Shown piece by piece: positions 50,998-61,690 of a stretch of 64,000 nt of DNA; positions within the stretch are counted from its first letter, which is position 1, and every line of letters begins with the position of its first letter. The DNA is taken from positions 17,109 through 81,108 of the forward strand of contig VZRR01010730.1 of assembly GCA_013398015.1 (NCBI GenBank), read 5' to 3'. The notes below the pieces were generated by a model that made no database searches, had not been told where the DNA came from, and saw nothing but the letters and a program-made list of their open reading frames with translations. Both the position numbers and the translations under genes were made by a program. This DNA is from Oreocharis arfaki (lineage: Eukaryota; Chordata; Aves; Passeriformes; Paramythiidae).

Positions 50998-53864
50998 GAT
51001 AATGGATTGAGGTCAGAGATGGGCTGAATTCTGGAATAATGTAAGATTTGTTGAAGAATAGAGCACTTGGTAGGAAAGGATGAGCAAAGGACAGTCAGTA
51101 TTCAGGCTATTAAAAGGAAAGCTGACAATGTATATAGTTTAGACTGATAGCCCATAGCCTGTGTGATAATGAGACCTGTTCAGATAGGATTTCCTTGGCA
51201 TTCAACAGCATTGTTTTTACTGATCTCATCTGGAATTTCTGTTTCTGCCTTGCTAGTCAAAATGGTCTCATCTAAATACTGAGGAAAGTGCTGATAGAGA
51301 TCACTTTATCACACTCTGAATGAATATTATCAAGATAAGAGAAATAAAATGTTCTGAAAGTAGGTATGAGAAATTCTTTGTCCAATTTCAAACCCACACA
51401 AATAGACAAGGGCGAAACCATTAGTGTGATCGGCTTAGAAAGAAAATGAGCAGTGAATGTGAAGTGGGAGGAAGGAGAATTCATTTATGGAACACACTGA
51501 AGCATCAAGCAGAGGACTGTTTAGGCATTTCTACTCTGTCTAGTAAGATGAGGCATGACTGCTGGAAACTCTCTCATGCTTCACAGTGTGTGTATATTTT
51601 TATTGTACATGATACAAGGCAGCTAGTGTTTTATTACTGAAAGAAAAAACTCAGCCTTTGACAAAAACCTTAATCTACATGTGTAGGAGGGGACTCTTGA
51701 AGAAGAAATATTCTGAATGGCAGAATCTTGTAGACTCAATTCAGTGTATAAATTAGTAAAGCCTCAGCTTCCCCAGCACAAGTGTGAGCAGTACTCAAGG
51801 CATGTAGTCATCACTGCAACCTGTGGCAAGACAATTAACTTGGCAAAAGTACTCCTTGCAAATTCTCTGCCATGGTTTTTCTAGTAACTGATTCAAATGT
51901 GACTTGGTTTAGCCACATTCTGGCATCCGGCCTTGAAACTCTTTGCCTCAATGCCTGAAAAGTTTTATTGGCAGCCCTATAGTCTGCTTTGACAAGTGTC
52001 AGAGCTTGGCTGCTATGGTTTCTCTTGTTCCCTGATTCCTCCTCATCATGGTGTTTATATATAGTTTTTGGTACACTGGCCAGTGTTGGTGTGGTCTGCA
52101 GAACACAGGAATCTAAGGCTGAGTATCCTGGCATTTATATGTCACAGTAAATGAGAGGATTTAAATCAGTGCAGTTTTAAAAATAAATGTTCCAGTATTC
52201 TGAAATAGGAGAGTGAATTCATTGCACCACTTTTGTTTTCTGTAGACAGGTTTTATTCTGTTCTCTATTGGGTTAAACTGGGACCTTTGACCCTTGAATA
52301 ACGGAGCAGTCATCAAAGTGGAGAAAGTTTTGAGGAATAAACATGGTAGCTTGATAGTAATGCTTGAATAGTTAAAGCTTTCAAATTGACTGGTGCTGTC
52401 ATCTGTTTTAATATTTCATGGAATGGGGGGGAGATTTCCTTACCCTGAGGACACAGGCAGACCCCAGCATGTTTGTGCTTGTGTTGTGCATGGATGTAAG
52501 TGGGGGTGTGATGTTACATGAGGAAATGTTATGGCTGTATTCAAGATGTACTGCCTTTCCTGAATAACACAGAACTGTGCTGAGTACTGAAGGCGGACAA
52601 ATTGAAACTAAGCATATTTTTAAGAGTTAATCTTGCGCGTGTAATATCTGCACTGAAAACCTCATTTTTGGGTGGCTCACTGCAGGCAGGAGATGTAGAG
52701 CAAAATTCCTGTCTGATATTACACAGGAGGTCATATTGAATTTATCATCCCTCTGCTTTGCTCTTTTGATCCTTAGATTTTCTTTAGCTAAAGGTTATGG
52801 CTTTTAATGATAAATTTAGATTCTATAATACATAGCTGGAGACACCAAGCAGTCAGGGCCTTGAGTACATACATGGGGATTACTACGCAATATTTTTTCT
52901 CTCAGGATGTTTTTGACTGTGATTTTTTTGTCCTGAGATAGAGATTAAAAATTCTCCAGGCACAGTTCTCTTCCTGGATATCAGTAATTGATAATGTGTC
53001 CTTTGAATAGTGAACTCCATCCAGACATGAGATGAAATTCAGGGCAAAATGCTTCAATTAAAAACATGTAAACTCCTGAACTGAAGGTGGGTGGAGAACT
53101 GAAGCCCTGAAAATGACAGCTCTGCTTTATTTCTTCCCACTCTGCACAGCTTACAGCTATTTCAGTTTTCAGCATCATGCCTGACCATTGTGGTGCTTGA
53201 CAACAAATATCCTTCCAACCCAGCTGGAATAAACTGGCATTTGATGGCATTTTCCTTCAGTAAGCAGAGGAGCTTGGTAGGCCACCTGACCAGCTCTGGG
53301 TAAAGTTCAGCTGAGGGACTTTTGTATGATCTTTCAGCTGGAAAGCACAACAGAAGAGGAAAGGTTGTGTGCTGTCAGAAATCCTGTGGGTAAGGCAAAA
53401 CACTAAAGAAGTTGCTGAATGTATCAGTTATAAAAGGTCACATTTTGATCTGTTAATCTGGCGTGAGTTGGAATTTTTTATAAAATTAAATTCTTACAAA
53501 CATCTTACTCAGTTTTCTTAATTATGTGGAGTTTGAGGTATACTTGGTAAATATTTCTAAAGCAGTATCTGCTCAGATAGGCCTGATTCAAACAACTTGT
53601 CAGGTGCACTTCAGACCTTTTTCCTTAGTCTGCCTCCAATGTCTTTTGCAGTGTGGATTTAGTGTGACCTTCCAGGTGACACCAACACATGGCATGGTTG
53701 TCCACAGCAATTCTGTCTCTTCTATTTTCTTCTGTTAAGCTTCTTCATCTGTTGCTACTAAGAGTTTCAGACTTAGTAGTATGGAACAGGGAGAATGTGG
53801 GTTCATTCTGCCTCTAGTATTTTATACACACACCTATATATGTGCTATATAGTTTGGCCAAAAT
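50998..53864. other. Non-coding stretch, no gene recognised
   Basis: No recognisable gene or repeat. A 99-codon minus-strand frame at 51835-52134 and an 89-codon one at 52981-53250 have no domains. Near 53,667 a short plus-strand interval of 24 bases has good splice borders (cttttgcag ... ttccag then gtgaca), but it is too short to weigh. Confidence 0.55.
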
Positions 53865-54747
53865 CCAACTGGAGCTCTATCAGCCTAGTGCCACAAAAGG
53901 CAGTAAACAGTAAATACATAGCAGCAAAAGGAGGGCTAAGAAAAATCTCCCATCTTTATTGGATGAAGAGGAAAATATGATGACAAAGGATGAGGAAAAG
54001 GCTGAGATACTTAAAGCCTTCTTTGCCTCAGTCTTTAATAGTAACACCAGTTGTTGTCCAGGTACACCACTCCCCAAGAGGCAAGACAGGGGTAGGGAGC
54101 AGAATGAAGCATGATAATCCAGGGGGGAATGCTCAGTGACTTGCCACACCACTTAGACACACACAAGTCTGTGAGGCCGGATGGGATTCTCCCAAGATTA
54201 CTGAGAGACCTGGTGGAAGTGCTCACTGTCCATCCTTTACCAGCAGTCTTGGCTACTGAGGAGGTCCCAGCTGACTGGAGGTGAGCAATTGTGATCGTCA
54301 TCTACAAGAAGAACCAGAAGGAGGATCTGGGGAACTACAGGCCTGTGAGTCTGACCTTGGTGTTGGGGGAAGGTTGTTTAGTCTGGAGAAAAGGAGGCTC
54401 AGGGGGTACCTTACTGCTCTTTACAACTACCTGAAAGCAGATTCTAGTGAGGTGAGGGTCAGTCTCTTCTCCCAAGGAGCAAGCGACAGGACAAAAGGAA
54501 ACAGCCTCAAGTCATGCCAGGGTAAATCTTGGGAGACTGGATACTATAAAAAATTTCTTCATGGAAAGGGTTTTCAAGCATTGGAACAGGCTGCCCAGGG
54601 CAGTCACCAGCCCTGGAAGGATTTCAGAGATGTGCAGATGTGGCACTTGAGGATATGCATTAGTGGTGCTCTTGGCTGTGCTGAGGGAACGATTTGACTT
54701 GATGAACTTAAGGGTCTTCTCCAACCTAAAGGATTCTGTAATTCTAT
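53865..54747 (+). mobile_element. CR1 LINE fragment, internally deleted
   Basis: This is a plus-strand CR1. It starts in the ORF2 region upstream of RT (K-Y-I-A-A-K, then A-E-I-L-K-A-F-F-A-S-V-F near 54003-54038) and runs through the RT entry motif (Y-R-P-V-S-L near 54340). It then jumps near 54376 straight to the ORF2 C-terminus (L-F-S-L-E-K-R-R-L-R-G; A-L-Y-N-Y-L-K). It ends with the 3' tail at 54747 (ggattctgtaattctatatg), which grades into a TG repeat. The palm of the RT, including the catalytic Asp-Asp, is deleted. Frameshifts and stops are present. The 417-base open frame at 54281-54697 is a chance product of this deletion. Confidence 0.93.
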
Positions 54748-54748
54748 A

Positions 54749-54763
54749 TGTGTGTGTGTGTGT
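54749..54763. repeat. (TG)n at CR1 3' end
   Basis: About seven TG units directly follow the CR1 tail. CR1 insertions end in short microsatellite-like repeats rather than poly-A, and this run probably grew from that end. Confidence 0.85.
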
Positions 54764-54769
54764 ATTTAA

Positions 54770-56640
54770 GGATGAGACTTATGTCCTCATACACTGAACT
54801 TTGTGTTTCCCTTTTGGAATATTTCTTTCTATTTTGCAGTGTCATAGTGTATAGATATGACAACTGAGATCAGGAGCTGTCTGCTTTGGTACTTTGCAGA
54901 AATCCACAGTATGTCTTGGGTTCACTCCAGGTGAGAGAAAGAATGCAGTGAAAGAAGTATAATCCCTTGTTAGGAGAACAGAAGTCATGTCAGGGAGGAA
55001 CAAAATGCTCTGTCCAGAGTTAAAAAAAAATACAACCAGAAGTCAGATGTTTCTGTCCTATCCTCGTGCCCAAGCCACAGAAGAAGACTTCCTGAATCTC
55101 GTTTGATCCATATGCAGTCCTACTTGGTGTCTTAAGTCATGCTTAAATTAATATCGCTCTAAGATGAGCAATTTCCTGTAGCAATATTTGAATTGCATAT
55201 CATAGACAATTATTATAAAAGTCTTTTTGTGGTGCCTTTCATCTCAAGAGTCTGAGAATTTTTCAGTTTTGAAAAATGAAGATGAAAAAAATGTTCTTTT
55301 TCTGGTCTTTTTAAGCTTTACTGTATTAAAGAGCTCTTGTGGTTGGCATCACACCATTAAAAAGCCAGAAGCTGATAGCCACGATATTTCATGTGTGGTA
55401 GGCTTTACAACAAATTACAACACTGACTGCTGAGACTATCTGAGTTGCTGGAAAAATGGATTTAATTGTCCATTCTGAAACTATTTCCAGGATCAAATAG
55501 AATTTCTTTAACTACATATGCTCTTTATAACCCTGGTTCAATTCTGTTGCAGTAAATCTGAGGGGAGAGCAGAACGGCAAGTTAAAAACAGCACAGAAGT
55601 TTTATAGCACCAACATTAAACTATATGTCATCTTGAAATTAAAGTACTGGGCTGAAAGGTTTTCTACTTACAATGATTTGTTACTATGTGGATATCTAAT
55701 TTGCATTTTAAAATCTCTTCTTGCACAATGGCCAGGGGCGTGGTGTGTGTGTGTGTGGAGAGGCGTGTTTCTTTGTGACCTCCACTGGCCTGTTGACTTT
55801 TTGTGTTGCTCAGGTTTGAAGAAGCTACTCCCATTTTGTGAGAACTCTGTTTTGTTGCTGTCACCAGCTACATAAGCAATTAGATGACAAATGGGGACAA
55901 AATAAGTATTAAGCACAAACAAGAATAATCATTACTGTTTTAGAGTCCTTACTGGACTTGATTTTCAATGTGTCTTCATATATGAAATTAGTACTTGCAT
56001 TTTGTCCTGGTTTAAGCAGTTGCTGGAGGTTCAAAGCAATGGAAAATGTGGCCTCTTACACCTTACACTGATTCTGGAATATATAAACATTTTGGCACTT
56101 GATGTTTGTGAAATCCAGTGGTAAAGGGCGTTGCTCTCTGTAAGTTATAGATGCTTGCACGTCAGTTGCCTGGAATGGGAAAGGTGCTTTCTTCCTTAGG
56201 TCAGAGGAACATGAAAAAATGCTTTTCTGCAGCCTGGCTCACTCTCTTTCCAGTTCTGATACGCCTGGCTCCTTACACCAACCTTAGGCAGTCAGCTGCT
56301 TCCTATGGCACACTCAGGTGCATGTCTTGGGTTTAAGTGGCTTTCAGCTTGTGAGAGCCCAGCTTGGTGGTGCAAGATGTCTTGTTCTCCCTTGCTGCTT
56401 CCTAAGGTTGTGCAGTTCCTAAGAGCGCTTGTGTGGGTGAGGCCTTGAGCCTGCAGATCGGTGACAGGGGGCTGTTGCCCCCATATAACCTTTTGTTGTA
56501 CTCAAGCAGTATTCTGAGTACATGCAGTGGTTCTCAGCATCATGAACCAAAGTTTTTTCCTGAAGTAACTGAAAAGTGAACTGTCTGAGGGTATAATTTC
56601 CATTTTTTCAGCTTTGGAATGAGCAAGGGTACTGAGATGT
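54770..56640. other. Non-coding stretch, no gene recognised
   Basis: Apart from a short GT run at 55743-55757, nothing is recognisable. Frames are short (80 codons or less on the plus strand, 84 on the minus strand). Confidence 0.55.
55743..55757. repeat. (GT)n simple repeat
   Basis: Fifteen bases of alternating G and T. Overlapping minus-strand frames rich in Thr and His are artefacts of this run. Confidence 0.8.
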
Positions 56641-57280
56641 ATCACAGAATGGTTGAGGTTGGAAGGGACTTCTGGAGGTCATTTGTCCCCCAGCAGGGAG
56701 GCTGAAGCAGGGCCAGCTAGAGCTGGCTGCCCAAACTGTGTCCAGATGGCTTTTAAATACCTTCAAGAGTGGAGATTCTATGAACTCCATGGGCAAGCTG
56801 CGCTAGTCACCCTCACAGCTAACAAAGCATTTCCTTATGTTCAGCACCTCCTGTGTTCCAGTTTGTGCCCATTGACTCTTGTCCTTTCGCTGGGCACCAC
56901 TGCAAAGGGCCTGGCACCACCTTCTCAACACCTTCCACTCAGGAATTGATATGCATTAGTAAGATCCCCTTGGGCCTTCACTTCTCCAGGCAGCACACTC
57001 CCAGGTTTCTCAGCCTTTCCTCATTTGTAATGTGCTCCAGTCCCTTAAACATCTTGATGACCCTTCATGGGGCTGCGTCCAGCACGTTCGTGTCTGTTGC
57101 ACTGCAGGGGCCACAGCTGGACCCAACACTCAGCAGGCCTTCAGCAGAGGGGAAGGATCCCCTCTCTCGCTCTGATGGTGATGCTCTACCTGATGCCAGG
57201 AGACCATTAGCCCTCTCTGGGCCAAGGGCCCATGTTCAACCTGATGTCCCCCAGAACTGCCAGGGTCAGTGCAGAAAGGA
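56641..57280 (-). mobile_element. CR1 LINE 3' fragment
   Basis: On the plus strand it begins with a reversed CR1 tail (atcacagaatggttgaggtt, then ggaagggacttctggaggtc). About 640 bases of the ORF2 C-terminal region follow, recognisable as gtttctcagcctttcctcat, acatcttgatgacccttcat and ggggccacagctggacccaa. Similarity fades after about 57280. It is a different subfamily or age from the 50.6-kb copy, judged from the ggttgaggttgg tail. It is decayed and 5'-truncated. Open frames on both strands here (56853-57290 plus, 57130-57417 minus) are remnants or chance. Confidence 0.93.
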
Positions 57281-60200
57281 GCAGGTTTGAAGCCAGAGGG
57301 TCTCAATCTTGGCTTCGGGCATTGCCTATACCTCCCTAGGGCTGGTCTCTGGGGAGCCCTGGGACTTGCCTGAGCTCTTACAGGGGAAAAGCATGGGACT
57401 TCAGCCCATGAGAACAAATGGATCTCCTGTCCTCAGTCCCACTTGGAGCTGTGCTGGCTCAGGTGGACTGCCTGGCCTGCAGGACTCTCTGAACGATTGC
57501 CCTTGCTTAGGAGGGTAGGTAAATGCTTGAACATCAGCCTTGTGGTTGCTGGGAAGGGCATTTAATCTCAGTAAGTGTAGTTGAAAGGATCAACATGGGA
57601 TTTGGAGATGGGATGTGAATTTTTGACTGGCGGTTCAGACCTGTGGAGTATTTTATCAAAGTAAGAGAGTGAATATTTTAAAAATTTTTAAAAATAATCT
57701 AAAAAATATTTAGGATAATTTTTTAAAATTATGAGCATAATCACTGCAAAGCCCATGCTCATTTTACAGCGTTTTTGTAGTTTGATTGTTTAAAGAGCTT
57801 TTTATTTGCATGTTTATGCCCCGGGGACTTTACAAACTGTGATCTAGTCTAAAAATATGTGAGCTTCCTTCTGAGAATACTTGCTGTGCCAAAGTTTGGG
57901 GTTTTTTTCTCTTTTTAAATAATGAACAATGTTCAAATTAGATAATTCCAGCATTTAAGAAACATTATGGAGAAAAAAGAGAGGAGGAAGGGGCATGGCA
58001 GGGAACATCTTCATTGTGTTTTTTTCTTTTGAAGGGAGAAAGAAGATTAGTGAATCACTGTAATGTGTTAATAAAATTTTTCTGCAGATTTGTATCGTAA
58101 GTCACAAATGACATGAATCAAATGTGGGTTTATTTAAATATATATTAACAAGGCTTTTGCAAAAAATTACTTATGAAAATGAGCAGAACATTTTTCTGCT
58201 GTATTTTTGATCATTCCTCTTTAAGCAGTGTGCATCTCAATTCCTGGAATGCATGAAGAACATGCTTTTTATTTGGAGATGTAGAGAATTTCACTGTCAG
58301 CAAACTGAGTTATTTTATAATAGAGTAACAGGCCTTGGTAAACCAGTTGGGATGAATCTAAACCTGAAATTATTTAACATGAATCTTCCTAGATTTTTAT
58401 TTGTTACTTTTGCCTATTATTTTTAGTACTGTCCACTTAAGATGGAGTTAATAAGAAGCCAGAGCACTGCAAGAATGTGACTATTCTTTGGTTATGTAGC
58501 ACCTCACGAAGCACGGCAGGATACTTGTGAGGCAGCCTGTTCTGAGAACTTGATGTTCTGAAGAACTAAAAGATTTGGGTAGCTTACCTAGCTGTCAAGT
58601 TTTCAGGCTTTTTAGACAAGGTTGCTACTGCATGCCAAATCTTGCAGGGGCTTAATTTGAGATACAGCACCAGCTCAACAAAACTGTGTCTGTCCAAAGC
58701 AGAACTGAAGGTGATAAAATTAAATGAATAGCTATGGTGTTTCCAGGGTAATCAAATTCAGTAATTAGGAGTTCAGTAATCTCTGGTCTTTCAGGTAGTC
58801 CCTCAGTGTTATAATTAATTCAGTCTTCAGTTTGGCAGGTTGTGGATTATGTTTAGATTATCACCCTGATGTGTGCCAGCTGGGCTTCATTGCACCTGAA
58901 GGCCTTTAATTTGAAGATTATCTGGAACCTTGATCCTAATGCTGGTGACCTCTGTTATCTCTGGTCTTCAGAAAGTGTTTCTTTGCTGCTCCGTTTGCAC
59001 TGAGGAGCACAGCAGGCAGCCATCCACAGTATTTGTGGAGGCTCTGCTAATGGCTTAGCATCAGCACCTATCCTCCAATTACAGTTTACTAATCTGGAAA
59101 CTAGCAGCTGCTGGGGGCTCTGCGGTTTTGTAGAAATGTGATATATTTTCTGTATCTAAATGAAGAACTGCGGAATGGTTTTGATTAGGAGTTAGAAGAG
59201 CGACAGGGACAGTGGTGCTGTCTGCCTGATTAGCTAAGTCTGAACTTTTAAAGTAGCTGGCTTTAGAAGTCAGTCAGACTGGGAAGTGAGCAGGGATATG
59301 TTTTTAGGGCAGTCTATGAACAGAGAACAGAAGAGATCTTTCTAAAAAATAAACTCAGCTGCTTACTGTTTATGTGTCCATATCCTTGATCTAACATGAA
59401 GTTGTTGCCTCCCTTCTGTTCAGTGGAATTAAGATTAAAGGCTTGTTTGAGTTTTAAATAGCTCCAAGGGTAAATGCAGATTTCTAAGATATAGACCAAA
59501 ATCCTTTTAAAAGACCCTTTCAAAAACCAGGTATTAGAAACCCTTTTCATAGTACTGCTATTTCTGTAAACTCACCTTCACACCATATTATCTCAAACAG
59601 TTCACCTCATATGATACTGCCCTGGAGGATTTGGGCACTGGGGCACTGGCTGTGATGGTTCTCTTTGTTGTATCTGTTCCAAACTGAAACTTTACCTCTA
59701 TTTTTCACCACTGTAAATAAAAGACTACTGGCTCTTGGCATTAATTTGTTTCTGCTCTGTGCAACTTGCTGGAAGCTGGAAAGAAACATTCCAAGTTGTG
59801 TGGCATTATTGACAACAAATACATTCATGGAGAAGACTTAAACATGTAAGGAGGATAATGCCAAGGGACCATGTGGCTCTGACTTTGAACCACAGCACGA
59901 GCCTGACCCTGTATCTGATACAGCCAAACTGTTTGCTGCTGCTGTTTGTTATGTCTTCCATGGAATTACTTTGCAAGTGGCAGATTTTAGGTTCTGGATC
60001 AAACTGGGATGTCATGCACACCCATGAGTTCTAGCATCTCTGCTGATACGGGACTGGATAGATTTCCTCCGTGATGTGCTCTCCCCATAGCTCACATTAC
60101 TGGTAATGGGAACTTAATGAATAAATCCCACAGCAAACATGGCACTGCATTTAATTCAAACTTGGGAACAATCTGAACTAAATATTTTATTTTTTTGTCC

Positions 60201-61505
60201 TCAGATAGATTCCTTGAGTAGAGGCTTGCCCCAAACTTCCAGTTGGCAAAATGCTCTAGGGCTGGCACCTTTTTATGCAACTGATACAGTCACAAGAATT
60301 CAAACAGCCTTTAGGGAGCACACTGCTTATACCTAAAGACTATTCCAGTTACAGGAGTTTGTTTTAAAGAGGATTTGTGTATTCAGCACAAGCTCTGGAT
60401 TTACAGCGTTTAACTTGCAAGTTTCAGTCAATGGGCTCTCTGCCTGAAACCTCTAAAATACTTTTCCAAACCACAAAACCAACAAGACTCTTGAGTCAGT
60501 TCTCAGGCTCTAATTTCATTACTTATTTACTCTGAGCCTTTTCAATTTGTCTGGCAGTATGTCTATGAAGTTACCAAAATGGGGCACCGAGCCACTAAAA
60601 AAAGAAAAAAAAATCCCTTCTGTCGTGGGATATTTGTTGCACAAAATGTCCAGAAAGTACCTCTGAAGCTGCTTCAGTGCAGTGACTTCACCTGCTCAGA
60701 ACCTGAGCACTACACAGTGATATTCACAGGGACCTGTGAAACAGCCTCCCAGCAGCAGGGGTGATGGATGGGTTACCGGTTCTATTTACGGCTTTCCTTG
60801 TCGGTAGCTCTCCTACAGCTTTTCTCACAACATGTTTCCAAAAATCAGAAAGTGCTGTACACGATTTGTCTTTCTAATCCACATTCTTTAGAGCTATTGA
60901 AATAACAGGATTTTTTGTTGTTCTTATTTAGCTATGAAACTGGTGGATAATCCTTTCTAGTTAATCCAAATGTTCAGACATTAAAGAAATATTTTAATTT
61001 AAAACATTTCCTTTAATTTTTAAGGTATAAACAGCTTTGGGAAAAGTATTCAAAATGTTTTATTGAGAATGTTAAAAAAAAAAAAACAAACCAACTTTTG
61101 AACTGTATTTTTGCCCAAACTCTTTGTGTTCAGTCCAAATATCCAAATAACTTAGATATCAAATTATGGATTTTTAAAGCAAATGTAATAAGGAAAAAAT
61201 CTTGGCAAGCCCTATGAGTCTCATTTTCCTTTGAGCATAGCAGAGAAAATGTGGATAAAAAGCAAGCTAAACTTATTTTGTTCATTTCAGTACAGCCTGT
61301 GCCTCCTGACCTTCTCAGATTGTGCACAGAAATGCCCTCTACAGCTTCAGATGGAGAACCTTGCGGAGTGTGATCCCTGCTAGCTATGTGTGGCTTGAAA
61401 GAGCGATCTCAAAAAATTCAAGACAATTTGTGTCTCAGATCAGTTCTCATGTTGAGCCTGTGAGGCTGAGACCAGGCTGATCCATTGCCCAGCCCAGCTC
61501 CTCCT
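57281..61505. other. Non-coding stretch, no gene recognised
   Basis: No gene or transposon is recognisable. The part 57,660-57,740 is extremely AT-rich. The part 58,780-58,990 has the even, motif-dense look of conserved non-coding DNA. A strong acceptor at 60,210 (ttttttgtcctcag) lacks a matching donor. Confidence 0.55.
61074..61086. repeat. A13 homopolymer
   Basis: Thirteen consecutive A bases are followed by caaaccaac. No upstream retrocopy was recognised that this could be the tail of. Confidence 0.8.
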
Positions 61506-61690
61506 CGGGGCTGCTTCTGTCCCACTGTCCTTAGCAAATTACGCAGCTTCAGGCGGGCTCGGGGCTCGTCTTCTGAGAGGGGACCCTTTGGCAACTCGAG
61601 AGTAACTAACAGCTCTGAAATCTGAGGCCATCCTTTCAACCTGTGACCAAGCGATCTGTGGCGTGTGGTGTGGGGAGGATGTTGCACAAC
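61506..61690. other. Small CpG-enriched patch
   Basis: Nine CpG dinucleotides occur within about 185 bases, in a window where CpG is otherwise sparse, together with a higher G+C content. Two overlapping minus-strand open frames (61418-61687, 89 codons; 61539-61748, 69 codons) cover it. It is far too small to call a CpG island with confidence. It could be a short promoter-like patch, a GC-rich exon or a fragment of a young or GC-rich repeat. Confidence 0.35.

Noticed and set aside
54281..54697. 138-codon plus-strand open frame
   Set aside because: It runs across the internal deletion of a dead CR1. Only its middle (LFSLEKRRLRG region) is in the true ORF2 frame, so it is not a host gene.
56853..57290. 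145-codon plus-strand open frame
   Set aside because: It lies antisense within the minus-strand CR1 3' fragment; chance frame.
59582..59627. Minus-strand interval with a good donor (gaag/gtgagt) and a fair acceptor
   Set aside because: All three frames contain stops and the acceptor is ordinary; at best a non-coding exon, with no other support.
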